DNA from: Tetracentron sinense
Lineage: Eukaryota > Streptophyta > Magnoliopsida > Trochodendrales > Trochodendraceae
Direction: 5' to 3'
Length of the DNA: 64,000 bases
Assembly (NCBI GenBank): GCA_015143295.1
Contig: CM026557.1
Location: forward strand, 21,795,760 to 21,859,759
Below, piece by piece: positions 11,592 to 22,600 of this stretch (position 1 is its first letter; each line of letters starts with the position of its first letter). The notes below the pieces were generated by a model that saw only the letters and a list, made by a program, of their open reading frames with translations, searched no databases and had not been told where the DNA came from. A program made the position numbers and the translations under genes.

Positions 11592-12290
11592 CCAAGATTC
11601 CGTGGTTAGGGTTACAAGAACCCTAGAGAGAGTTTAAGAGGGATTTTTAAAGAGGAAGAAGAAGAGAAGGTTGGGTTCTTTTTGGGTTGTTCTTAGCTTG
11701 GGTGTTGGCTTGAGTTGTGAACCAAAGAGAAGATCATTTCTCTTTCAAGGTGTCTTCCTCATTGCATTCTCAAGTGAATTAGATCAAGGGATTGATCTAG
11801 GAAAGGTAGAACAATCTACTAACTTGCCTTGCTATACTTCATTGATGTGTAGTTTGGTTCTATGATTTAAATAGATGGTTTTGATGAAACTTAGGATGTT
11901 TTGGCCATATTTGTAATTCCTATATTATAAGACATAAAGCATGATTTTGATAAGATAAATATTAGCTACACTTTACTAAATTGCTTTGCTATGAGTTGTT
12001 AATGAATATTAGATATTGAGGTATGTTTTTGATAGAAATTGGATTTGATCATCATGTTTTGCATGCTATGGATATTACCATGATCTTGAGGGTGTTATAT
12101 GGTTATTGAATTCCTCACAAATGCTCCATGAACTAGTGTGCTTGTATGGTTGGATTTGTATAAGGATAAATGTTGAAAAGCATGGTTTTGTTCTAAGTTA
12201 AGGTTTCAAGGTATGTTTTTGCAAAAAAGGGTTTTTCTCAAAAATGGTTTCGCTCAAAGAATGATTTTTGAATTCAAGGGCTTAGGCCTT

Positions 12291-12600
12291 GCTTGTAAAG
12301 TATTACTTTGATTTTTGAACTCAATGGAGTTTACCTCCTTGCTTGTAAAGTATTGCTTTGATTTTCGGACTCAAGGGAGTTTACCTCATTGCTTGTAAAG
12401 TATTGCTTGGTTTTGGACTCAAGGGAGTTTACCTCATTGCTTGTAAAGTATTGTTTTGATTTTCGGACTCAAGAGAGTTACCTCCTTGCTTGTAAAGTAC
12501 CGTTTTGTTTTGAACTCAAGGGTGTTCTTAAGGGACCGCCTTACTTGTAAAATATCGTTTCGTTTTAAACTCAAAGGTGTTTACCACCTAGCTTGTAAAG
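12291..12600 (+). repeat. About 50-bp minisatellite, 7 units, in the solo LTR
   Basis: The core GCTTGTAAAGTATTG recurs at 12291, 12341, 12391, 12439 and 12488, and in weaker form near 12543 and at 12591. Each is followed by a variable segment ending near ACTCAAGGGAGTTTACCTC. Copies diverge toward the right end. Confidence 0.88.
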
Positions 12601-13277
12601 TATCGCTCTATTATGGTTTTGTGAATCACTCTAAGTATCGGATTGTTATGGCTCAAAGTATATGTTTAGCGAATGCTCAACAATATGTGCCTTGTAAAGT
12701 AATACTCACATGCTGTTTGTTTTATGAACTGCTCTAAGTTATATGCTCGTTCCGCTTTGTTTTTGCCTGTTTCGCTCTAATAAATGCATATGCTATCATT
12801 GATGTTTATAGTAATGTTATTTAGTAGTTTGTATACGCTGAATATTCCATGTTTAGCCAAATTGTTGATTTCGGTAGGTTCTATGGATGCACATGCTCCT
12901 GAGCATTGGATAGAGGAGGAGTACTACGAGCCGGAGCTTGCCATGGATCATCACCAGGATGATGGAGCTCTAGATAGGAGACCCTATCTAAACTATTATT
13001 GAGTGATGTGAGGGAGAGGGTTGTGTATTTTGAAAGTGGAGAATGTCCACTTTAGACTTTATATTTTGTATAATCGGTTGGTTCGGACTTGGGATACAAA
13101 TCGCAGGTTATGTTATAAGGAAATTTTCAATTCCGCTTTTTAGTATGCCTTGTATGTTGTTACAGGATGATTTTGATATGACACCTCACAAGCTAAAGTA
13201 CCTCTAACTCCTAGGGGGTATTCTGGGTCACGACATCTAATCCATCCAATTGTGTGGTCGGACTAAAGTCTTCTATA

Positions 13278-13659
13278 GTGGTGTGATAACGAATCCTAGA
13301 AAAGATCAATTGAGACTCCCTCCCTCCGCGTTTCTTTTGCTTTTACAATTAACTACCAGTTTTGCTTTTATGATTCTCGAGTTTATAGAGATATGTTGAT
13401 GGATTTTTGAAAATTTTTAACCATTGTACTGCATGTGGTTAGGCCACTAGACATTTGGATACCACCTTGCAAAAGGCGTTCAGCATTAACCAAAGTAATG
13501 TTAGGAGTAAGGATAGTCGTTCTAAGCCTATATAGCAACCTGCTATTAACTATAGCAGCTTAAATGTTTGCCACGTGGTTTCATCCTTGTGTCGCTCTCA
13601 TCCTTAATTTGCCAGGTAATGTCACACTGTTGTCTAGAATGGCCCAATTGCATGTGGTG
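13278..13659. other. Unassigned sequence between copia fragments
   Basis: No ORF or repeat structure recognised. It is probably decayed transposon or leader sequence of the neighbouring minus-strand copia. Confidence 0.4.
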
Positions 13660-14232
13660 CAACAGTGTTTGAAAATCACCATCAACATCTATCTACAAGT
13701 TTGAGAAACATGAATGCAAAAGTGATAGTCAATCTCAATCTCAATGTGCTTAGTAAACAAGTATATCATATAAGTTGCACTAATATTGTCGAATAGGACG
13801 TGAGTGGGCTCTGGGAGGGGTATGCCAAGGTCTCTAAAGATGTCGACAAATACTCAACTTTGCAACTGTTACAACTGTGAGAGCTCGATACTCAACTTTT
13901 GCACTAGATCTTGAAATACAAGGTTGTTTCTTACTGCCTCAAGATATAAGATTTGGACCAAGCAATACACAATGTTCACTTGTGGATGGATCGTAGATCA
14001 CCAGGTTTCTTACCTAGTCAACATCAAAGCGGGCTAGAAGATTAAATGACAAATGTTGTTGCAAAAGTATGTCATCACTTGCAGTTCTTTTCAAATAGCA
14101 TAAGATGCATTTTGTAGCAATGAGATGATATGTGGTTGGCTTTTGCATAAATTGACAAGCTTAATTTATTGCATAAGTTAGGTCTAAACAAATGAGATCA
14201 GTGAGATATTGGAGAGCACACATTAAGTGATG
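13660..14232 (-). pseudogene. Copia D RNase H remnant (minus strand)
   Basis: Read on the minus strand across several frames, copia RNase H landmarks appear in order: CALQYLT (about 14200), SRSSAKVEYRA (about 13900), a FDNISATYM-like stretch (about 13780) and TKHIEIEIDYHF (about 13740). Many stops and frameshifts show old decay. The RT part of the same element lies at 15200-15706, beyond an inserted LINE fragment. Confidence 0.7.
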
Positions 14233-15199
14233 ATAATCTGTTGGGCCCGATAAGGGATAGAAAGAAAATTAGGCCCAACATGAAGATGAGCAAGCTTTAG
14301 CACAAAGCATAACTGAGAATGTACTTCAAGGCACAAAGCCCTCCTCCAGCCGTGAACATTCTCCACGTGGCATATGGCAACTCTTTGGCTTTCACGTAAA
14401 GGGAGGGGGGGTTCATCTTCATCACCTTATCCGGTGCCTCTTATTTTGTGCCTTTTCTTATCGTCTATGGGCTGAGTGAAATAGAAGGAAATTCCAAGGA
14501 AAACCCAGATCCCCTATCTCCCTTACTCGGGCAATTTTTTGACCAGCTCTCCTCCAAGCTTCACAGTTGGGAGCCTCCTATTAAGGATCGTGCCCTTAAC
14601 CGCCCTATAGCTACTGAATGGGGTATGCATGTGAGTTGGCCTCTTCTCCTATTAAATGGTCTTGTGGAGACCCCAGCTGAGGATGCTTTTTTGCTTAACT
14701 CCTTTGTATCCCTTAGGGTCCAGTTCACAGGTTATGGGTGCCTTCTTAGAGATCAAAATAGGACTTTGCTTTTTGATATGGCTGGAGGCACTCAAGCAAA
14801 CTCGGTTTTGGGTATTGAGCTCTTAGCCATTTTAAGAGGCCTCAAACACTCAATTCTTCTGGGCTATAGGCAGCTGACAGTTGTGAGGGCTTCCAAATGG
14901 GAAACCGATTGTATTCAAAAGACCTATGCTTGGCCTTGGAGAGATGCCACCACACTTTCCTCCATAACCGATCTAGCACAAAGCTTGCATAGCTTTCATA
15001 TTTGCCACACAATTTTGGAAAGCAACAGAGTTGCTGACTTCTTGTCTAAAGTCTGTAATAGTGATAGTGTGATAGTGAGATTCATTTTGATATTTTTAGG
15101 GATGCCAGGGGATGTAAGTACTTAAAGGTGTAGGTGTGTTTTTCTGTTCTTGCAGGTCGGGGTATGCCTAACCCCACCTCCCCCCCCCAAAAAAAAAAT
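14233..15199 (+). mobile_element. LINE 3' end inserted in copia D
   Basis: An open frame at 14448-15125 (about 225 codons) contains an RNase H-like domain of the type found at the end of plant LINE polyproteins (YGCLLRDQNRTLLFD, then GIELLAILRGLKH, then LESNRVADFLSK). Where these domains usually have VESDS it reads VVRASKW, so a catalytic acid appears lost. A short 3' tail ends in poly-C then poly-A (15181-15198). The 5' side is truncated, as is usual for LINEs. A target duplication was not clear. Confidence 0.65.
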
Positions 15200-15706
15200 G
15201 TACTTTTGCATAAGTGTAGACTTGTTCGAAGTTCTATAAACCTCCATGTCATGAAATTAGTAGATGTCGCCATGATCCTTTATGTCGAAGGTGGTAGAAA
15301 GTTTTGAGATGATCAGTGCAACAAAAATATGAGAAGCGCTTGCCAGTATGATGTCATCAACATATAGCAAGAAAACAAGAGGACTGTTGGACCTATATAT
15401 GGTGAATAAACATGGATGAATCAGCTCTGCTACAAATCGAGTCATGGGCGAGAAGAAAGGGATTGAATATTTGAAACCATGCTCATGGCGCTTGTTTAAG
15501 ACCATATTGTGTAGACGGCATACTTGATTTGGACGATCTTGATCAATGAATCTTGGGGACTGCTCCATGTACACCTCTTTATTTAGGAAGATGTGAATAA
15601 GGGATTCTATATATCAAATTGATGAATGGACCAAAATTTGGCAAATGCAATTGAGAGGACCATGCGAATTATTATTAGCTTAACAATTGGACTATATGTC
15701 TTGCCC
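15200..15706 (-). pseudogene. Copia D reverse transcriptase remnant (minus strand)
   Basis: The minus strand reads the RT core: EVYMEQSPRFID-like start (about 15560), VCRLHNMVLNKR, then FLLYVDDIILASA with the YVDD catalytic motif (about 15350), and FDIKDHGDIY followed by MEVYRT (about 15230). Upstream (15600-15706) a degraded RMVLSIAFAKFW-type segment is visible. The inserted LINE interrupts it downstream and a hAT-like element cuts it at 15707-15714. Confidence 0.78.
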
Positions 15707-15714
15707 TAGTCAAG

Positions 15715-17642
15715 ACTAGGGCTGCACAAAGCCTGATCGGCCTGATTGTGCGGTTCGGATCGGCCCGGCTCGGCCCGGCTCGGCCCAAGATCGGCTTGAT
15801 TTTTTAGGCTCGATAGGGCCAAGCGAAGCCTTAAAAAAAGCTTGAAACTGGAATCAAGCCAAGCTCGGGCTCACCCCTGTTTGATCCGGCCCGGCCCGAA
15901 GCTTGGCTCGGTTGTGTTTCGTTCGGCCCATTACTCGGCTCGGCCCAGCTTGCTTCAAGCACGTGAACTGTATATAGTTCACGCAGAGTATAGTTGGTGG
16001 TAGATTGGTAATTGTAAAGAAGCCTAAAGCTAGTTTTGAAAAATAGTTTTATTCTCAAAATAACAAAAATGCCATTGATCCCCTTTACAATTTCAAAATT
16101 GCCATTAATTTATCAAAGGTGTGAAGGAGCAAAGCCCTACCTATTCATATTTATAAAAAAAAATCTCAGACTCTCAAATCCCCAAATCTGATAGAGCTCT
16201 CGAGAGAGTAGGGTTTCTCTTCTCCACTTGACTCCTATCGTTGCCTCCTGCCGCCTTTCGCAGTTGCCTTCCGCCTTGCTTCCATAGGGGATCTGTACGC
16301 TCAAGGAATTAATGGAGATTTGCTTTCTGTAATGGGTAAATTTCGTAAAACCCTAAGTATGGTAGTAACGAGCTCGTCCTCGGTGTGGTGTTATCATTTG
16401 AGCTCATTTACGTCGTCTCTTCGACGACGGGCCCGTTGTCATAAGGACAACGAGAACGTTGTCTACCGAACGACGACCCCGTTGTCTCATAGACGACGAT
16501 CACGTCTTCGTTCTGACGACGTACCCGTTGTCTCATAGACGACGATCACGTCTTCGTTCTGACGACGTACCCGTCGTCTTATTGTCAACGACCCCGTACT
16601 CCAACACGTAATGAGATCCGGTGCTATTGCCCAGTCGCCTGGGACTGATCCTACCCCTACGATGGTAGGTGGGAAATACTGTTTTGGCATTAAATACAGC
16701 ATTAAATGCCATTTAATGCTAGTCACCTCGGACGAGTTCCTACTCTATGCCTGCTCTCTTTTACATGCAGGTACGCGTGCAGTACGAATGACCAGGAGAT
16801 CTATCTAAAATGATTACTGAAGTACACATCAGAGATTTGAGGTGTGCATGGACATCCATGGGTGCCCATGACCATGGCAGGAGTGGGCTATAAGAACCTG
16901 CGAAAAACAGTGTGAAAGGAACGGAATTTTCAAGAGCTAAGACTCTCAAATTTTCTGTATTTTCTTACTGTTCATCATCTTCTACACCTACTGACTTTAT
17001 CATCGAAGTACAGGTCAGGGTGCCACACCCTCCACTCCAACCTTCTACCGGTAAACCAGAGCTTGGGTGGAGCTGTTGCTGACGCGTGTCCTTTTCGGTA
17101 AATTCCCCTCACACTTTCCATGCACAGTCTCGGCCAAAAAACATGTGAAAAAAACGTCTGCTTTGTGGATCTCAGTCTCAATATTTCAGACCCTAATCGT
17201 CCTCTCAACATTCCAGGACTTCAATTAGAATCTCTTGAGAACCAATCTAAGAGCAAGGTTCTTCTCCTGCTTTGTGGATCTCAGCCTGAAGCTCTGGAGA
17301 CCCAAGTTAAGAGTAGAGCCTCTATTAAGGTAAGCTACTTTCGAATTCATGTTTAGAGCAGATGGATGTTTGGAGATGATTGATAGTGTGAAACAAGAGA
17401 AGGAAAAAAACAGATGGAAAAATAGGGGTTTTATCAAGCTGAGCTCGAGCTAAGCCAAGCCCGGCTCGAGCCCGAATCATATCGGGCCGAGTCGAGCTTC
17501 GAGCCGAGTTTTATGATTTCAGGCCGAGCTTCAAGCCGATTTTCTGAGCATCATTTAGGGCAGGGCCGAGCTGAGCTTCGAGCCTAGAGTAAGCCCTTTC
17601 AAGCCGAGCCGAGCAGGGCCAAGCCCGACTCAAATACACCCC
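15715..17642. mobile_element. hAT-like non-autonomous element, about 1.9 kb
   Basis: The two ends are inverted and compositionally matched. The left is rich in GGCCCGGCTCGGCCC (15720-15960), and the right is its counterpart (17440-17640), ending in ATACACCCC. The 8-bp flanks are TAGTCAAG (15707-15714) and TAGTTAAG (17643-17650), one mismatch, as expected for hAT. No transposase is seen. The interior holds a 46-bp tandem pair and what may be part of a gypsy-type LTR (about 16,980-17,110). Confidence 0.5.
16481..16572. repeat. 46-bp tandem pair, CGACGT-rich
   Basis: Two adjacent units beginning GTTGTCTCATAGACGACGAT at 16481 and 16527 are identical over almost their whole length. They lie in a CG-rich island with repeated GACGAC/GTCGTC words. 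Confidence 0.8.
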
Positions 17643-17650
17643 TAGTTAAG

Positions 17651-19527
17651 GCCATGCTTCTGATTGAATCCTTTTAAGACGAGGCGAGCTTTGTATCACT
17701 CAAGAAATGTAGATTTGGTCCTGCACATGGGATAGGGGTCTCTAAAAATAAATTAATGAGAAATGTAGCTTTTATTAGTGAGTGGGTCGAGACAACGGTA
17801 TTTCTAGTTGCAATTGAGGAAGATGCATGGGATTTCTTTATGAAAAAGATTCTCTCATAGGTAAGCCTCAATAAAGCCCCAATAAACTGGAAGCATTCGA
17901 ACCCAAATATACAGAGAGTAGAGTAATCAGGTATGTTTCTGTTGAGGATGAAAAAGTGAAGGGTTGAGATCGTCCCATCACCTGCCTAAATCAGTTGTTC
18001 AAACCATTCGAACGACGATGTTTCCGAGGAGGAGGATGATCAAGAAGGTGGCTTGGAGGAGGAGAGAAGAACTATGAGTAATAATGTTGTAGAGGTTTTA
18101 ACCGAATGTTGAGTGTATGTAAAGTATAGTCTATATTTATAAATGGGGTGAGTTCCCCTATTTATAAGATCTCCAATAGAGGCTCTCCTTTTGGTTAAAA
18201 GATGTATCGGCCTAAATCTTTTTGGTTAGGATACTGATCGGTGTTAATTATTACACATTTATGCACTTCAAACTATACTTGTTAGTTTCTTAGAGTTCTC
18301 CTTTAGATCCTGTTACGGTACTTGGTTGTTTTTATCTATTTCAGGATCATGCGAGGAAAAGAATGTTAATTTGAAGAGTTACAAGTTGTGAAGCCTTAGA
18401 AGAACCTCATTCAAGAGAAGACTAGAAGAAAGAAAGAAGAATAATGAAAATAAGCATGGGACGATCGATCGCTGCCTCGAGATGATCGATCATACAGGTC
18501 AGAACAGTAGGGGATCGATCGTTTAGCATCATTCGATTGGTCGCCCATAAAACAGTAGTAGAGCAAAAAACTACAATCGATCGTCATTGGCATTTTTTGG
18601 CCTACAAATCTACGCGCAAGATTGAGAAAGCTGACCCTTTTGGGGGTTTCTAAAACCCTAATTAGCAACAAAGAATCACTCTCTATAAGAAGGAAGATTA
18701 CTTGCCCTAAAAAGAAGTTTTGAATTTTGGGATTTTGAAAAAAGAAGGCTTTGGAGATTTGTGAAGTTTGGAGGATGGGTTCTTTGTGGAAAGTGGTATT
18801 CTATTCCCTCACCATGAACTAAATTCTCTTTCTAGGCTTTAGATGAAACCCTAGCCAAGCAATTGTATCTCTTGTATTTTATTTAGGTTTTCTCACTTTT
18901 ATAAATAATAATTGCATAATGAGAGGATTGTTCTTTAACCAAGTTTTATAGATTCAATATTCGGTTTCAATATGATTTTATTATTGTCTTAGGTTTTATG
19001 ATGTTGAGATTAAAATCATTCATATCATCTTTCTGTGATTATTGATATGAATTTTATGCAATGATTTTACTATTGATGAATTGAATTATATGATGTTCTA
19101 TGCCTAGGGAAGACGAGTGATTTCGCAACCTTAGTTTAGTGTGTATCACTCGTGCTAACCGCATATAGGGCATACCTAGGGTTTAATCCCTTGAATCATT
19201 CTCGATTCAATGAGGAGAGACTTGAGTCACTCTCATCCCTATTGTTTACACTTGAGAGGCCTGAATGAATACATGCGAGTTCAATTAGGAGGTTAGTGGT
19301 GGATTCAAACACTCTAGATCTTCTCTCATTGATATCACAAAAACTCTTAATTTAGTTAATAAAAATAGAAGTCATTAGTTCAAATTATGTTCTTAATTTA
19401 AAAAACCATCAAATCAAATCGACTCTGTTACCCATTAACTTAGAAATAATCTTGTGAAAAAGGCAATGAAACCAGCGTAATTTTCTGTGGTTGACACCCC
19501 ATAGTAGTAGTTATTCTATGAAATTGT
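17651..19527. other. Unassigned repeat-like region
   Basis: No gene is supportable. Minus-strand frames at 17674-17871 and 18411-18671 show no recognisable domain. A 23-bp sequence starting TGTTGAGGATGAAAAAGTGA at 17940 recurs at 22371. Repeated GATCGATCG words occur at 18470-18580. A TATATTTATAAA motif at about 18,130 hints at an old LTR. The rest is AT-rich. Confidence 0.4.
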
Positions 19528-20979
19528 AACTACTATAATTTTTTTTAATTGACGATCAGATAATATATTAATAAATAATTACAATTATATATTTTCCAAC
19601 CGTGATTGTATCTCTAATAAATTTACTTTCACTGTTTTTGTAATTCGTTCATCGCAATTATGGTTTTGGTAAAAACATGGTTTAATATATAACTATGATG
19701 GCATCACACTTACAATTACAGTTTTATCCAAACCGTGATTGGCACTCTACAAAATTTAAAAACTCTTTTTTCTTGAAAAAAATAATAAAAGACATTATAT
19801 AATATTAATGGTTTATTGCTTAACAATTGCCGTTCATATATTGGAATATGAACAAATTTGTTGGATTATCACATTTTAATATAAATTGTGATCAAAATGG
19901 AAGAATGAAAAATGACCTATAATCACTATTATTTAATTCACGGTGATTGTAACGTTTTTTTTTAAAGACATCTTCTACAATAACCATAATTAAATGAACA
20001 CATGAGTTCTTATGTGCTCCGTCAAGTAGAAAAGATATATTATTATTTTCATACTTATTCATGTTTTGAGGTTTAGGATGCATCAGAAGATCCATTCTTT
20101 CTTGGTAAGAAGTGACAATGACTTTAGAAGACATGCTCATTCTCCGGGAATTTTTTGATTTATGAAAAACAGAGACCAGATGAAATGGAAGAAAATGAAG
20201 ATGTTCTGCTTCAAGTAGAAGAGACATCACATTCTCATTTCTTCTTCTTCTTCCCCATCATCAAAACGCAAAGATATCTGACAACGAAGAGAAAGCTGAA
20301 GACACTTTTCTTTTGTGAAAGTTTTGCTGCAAAACACATTTTTATTTCTCTTAAAAAGCTTACCTCTATAATAAAGATCTATTGACTTAAAATTCTGTAA
20401 GGGAAAGAAAAACATGTTTAGCAACTCCATTAATAAAATGATAATGAAAATTAGAAAGACGAATGAGGAAGAAAAGTAGAAGAACACTCTAGAAGTTGCT
20501 TATTTAGGAATTACATGCATATGTGGAAAATTTATAGATAGTAAATACAATCACGGTTGTATGGATCAGTGATCGGAATTCAAATAAATTCTAATTAAAT
20601 TTTAGGAGAAAATATATTTTCACCCCCCCGAGGTTTGACGAAAATACATAGACCCCGTCAGTTTTCAGAAAATATATTAGGTATCCTTACTTTTTAAAAT
20701 ATTGACATTTACACCCCTTCCATCAGTTAACCGTCAGTCAACTAACATAATTGCTGATGTTATGTGATAAAGTGTATGGACTTCCAAAAGTTACCTCTTC
20801 AGTTGAACAAGCAACCTTTTATTAATTTTTTCCTCTCTTGGCTCTATGGAGTATTCTTGATTTGGAGGGAAAGGAACACAAAGGTCTGAGAGTGAAATCC
20901 TAGTGGGTTGGCCATGCCTTGTCCATCCTTTTGTAGGCATGGTTTTTTTTTTAGTTGAACACAATAACACCACAAAGTG

Positions 20980-21032
20980 GACACACCGTACACACACCAC
21001 ACACACACATACAATGCAGACCACACACACAC
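20980..21032. repeat. CA-rich microsatellite
   Basis: Imperfect runs of CACACA interrupted by CATACAATGCAGACC, inside the Mutator-like element. Confidence 0.8.
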
Positions 21033-21204
21033 CCAAGGGCGGGGGGCCATGGTGCCCCCAAAATTTTTTGACTCGCAGGTGGTTTTGTGGATCACCCAAC
21101 AAATTTTTTAAATTTAATCACTGTAGTTGGCCCCCGAATCTTATTTTATCATATATATATAGTGGGCCCTTGTGCATGTTTAGTGCTTAACTAAGTCTAC
21201 TCGG

Positions 21205-21440
21205 CAAGTTGTAACGGGACTCCTTGGAGTCCAGTTATGCCCTTGAGGTCGCCACATGTCCTTATTGACACCCCGTAACTATGGTTAAAATTCACTCAAT
21301 CTTAGAGTTCACCTACTTATCCTTGGTTAGGGTTCAAAAATTTTTAGATTTTTTTCAAACCAAGGATTGGTGAGTGAATCTTAACCACAGTTAAGGACTA
21401 TCAATAGAGACACTTGGTAACCTTAAGGGCATAACCAGGA
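21205..21440. mobile_element. Foldback MITE nested in the Mutator-like element
   Basis: The left arm (GTTATGCCCTTGAGGTCGCC, then CACATGTCCTTATTGACA) is the inverted partner of the right arm (TAACCTTAAGGGCATAACC) around about 21345. The arms resemble those of the element at 24497-24951, including GGACTCCTTGGAGTCC, so both belong to one MITE family. Confidence 0.7.
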
Positions 21441-22394
21441 AAAAAATCTCAAAAAGAAAATTAGTACAAAAAAAAATTCTTAGGGCCTACACCCCTAAAC
21501 CCCCAAGCTCCAGCACTCAAATCTATTAATTTTTTTATACATGTATTTTGCTCCCCCCTCCCCCCCTCAATAATAAAAAAAAAAAAAAATCCTGGCTCCG
21601 CCCCTGCACACACCCACTCACCATTCGTTGATTTAATACGTCCCTAAATCTGGAGCAGCTACCACCACTGAATCGGCGGGCCCCTATGGGAAGAGATCCA
21701 TTACTCAAAATCAAGCTAAAGTATTTTTCGAAAACTGAATGGATAATTTTGGAAGTTTATACACTTTATCACATGACATCAACAATTCTGTTAGTTGACT
21801 GACGGTCAACTGATGCAAGGGGTGTAAGTGCCATTATTTTAAAAAGTAAGGGTACATAATGTATTTTCTGAAAACTTAATGGGGTTTATGTGTTTTTTCG
21901 TCAAACCTCAAGGGGTGTAAATGTAGTTTCTCCTAAATTTTATTGTCAATATAAGGTCACGGTAATATTAATAACAATGATGCGTAAAATTATATATGAT
22001 CACGGTTAGTTGATAACCATGGTCTTATATTTCTCGTGTTAAATATTTTTCACCGTAACTCTATTAATCGTGATGTAAACTCCTGTAAAAAATTTATCAT
22101 GATCTATCCCGTAATTTATAAGAGATTCTATCACAGTTCTATTGAACATCGTCATTGTTCTTGGAAATGCAATCGTGATGAATTAGCATATTTGTAATAG
22201 TGTTCCTTTTTGAATTGCTGAAGAATCGGACTCGCGTTTTTGTTCATGGCTGGTTTTCAGTTATAGAACCCCCATATCAAGATCCATTCTCTCTGCCATT
22301 GACGATCATCTCTTGAGCAAACTAAAACACCAAACATAGACATAGACCATTTCCAGTGGAGTCGCCAAATTGTTGAGGATGAAAAAGTGAAGGT

Positions 22395-22600
22395 GAAGTG
22401 TTACCAAGGCACCCACTAGACTACGGTAGAGCTTTGAATCTTTCATATCATGAGATAGTTGAGTACGATCATATTTCGTAGCAAGAGGAGTGGAGATGGC
22501 ATTGCAATCAGTCATTTGAGCATCAGTGAGGATATCAAGCATATTTCCCTTGGAAAAGAAGTAGGCCAGTAGACGTAGGATAAGCTTCAGTTCCTAAAAA
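22395..22600 (-). pseudogene. Copia E reverse transcriptase-RNase H linker fragment (minus strand)
   Basis: The minus strand reads a TSTGLLLFQGKYMLDILTDA-type segment, then MTDCNAISTPLATKYD and ends at YRSLVGAL, the conserved connection between copia RT and RNase H. The match stops abruptly at about 22395. It covers a region that copia D (13660-15706) lacks, but overlaps it at the SLVGAL end, so it is taken as a separate element. Confidence 0.72.

Larger units (their letters stand above)
10684..13235 (+). mobile_element. Solo LTR, 2,552 bp, with 5-bp target duplication
   Basis: It begins TGTAGAACCCTGG and ends GGGTCACGACA (TG..CA ends). The 5-bp sequence TCTAA flanks both sides (10679-10683 and 13236-13240), inside copia A LTR copy c. 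No gag or pol domain is readable, so it is best explained as a solo LTR left by LTR-LTR recombination. Its length and ending suggest a Ty3-gypsy family. It contains a TATATAAA box near 11584 and a 50-bp minisatellite at 12291-12600. Confidence 0.82.
10386..13277 (-). repeat. Copia A LTR copy c (minus), split by a solo LTR
   Basis: The LTR runs from 10386 to 10683, is interrupted at TCTAA, and resumes at 13241-13277 (TCCATCCAATTGTGTGGTCG..GTCTTCTATA). The two parts join into the same LTR as copies a and b. Confidence 0.85.
20605..21933. mobile_element. Mutator-like non-autonomous element, 1,329 bp
   Basis: Terminal inverted repeats of about 190 bp begin GGAGAAAATATATTTTCACC on the left and GGAGAAACTACATTTACACC on the right. 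The exact 9-bp duplication TAAATTTTA flanks it (20596-20604 and 21934-21942), diagnostic of Mutator insertion. The internal part contains a CA-rich microsatellite and a nested foldback MITE and encodes no transposase. Confidence 0.9.
19528..22203. mobile_element. CACTA-like element with other elements nested in it
   Basis: The right end reads TTTGTAATAGTG, i.e. CACTATTACAAA on the other strand, a typical CACTA terminus. The left end near CTACTATAATTTT is weaker. Both subterminal zones are full of short repeats of ACCGTGATTG / CAATCACGGT in both orientations (for example near 19600, 19730, 19940, 20550, 21957, 22000 and 22180), a hallmark of CACTA elements. No transposase is readable. A Mutator-like element occupies its middle. 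Confidence 0.5.

Noticed and set aside
12291..12600. CRISPR-like array
   Set aside because: Units are contiguous and diverging with no unique spacers, in a plant LTR; it is a minisatellite.
14448..15125. RNase H-like frame as a cellular gene
   Set aside because: Its poly-A tail, position inside a copia fragment and LINE-type RNase H motifs point to a LINE end.
20791..21102. 103-codon minus-strand frame with Cys/Val-rich repeats
   Set aside because: It is the translation of the CA microsatellite inside the Mutator-like element.
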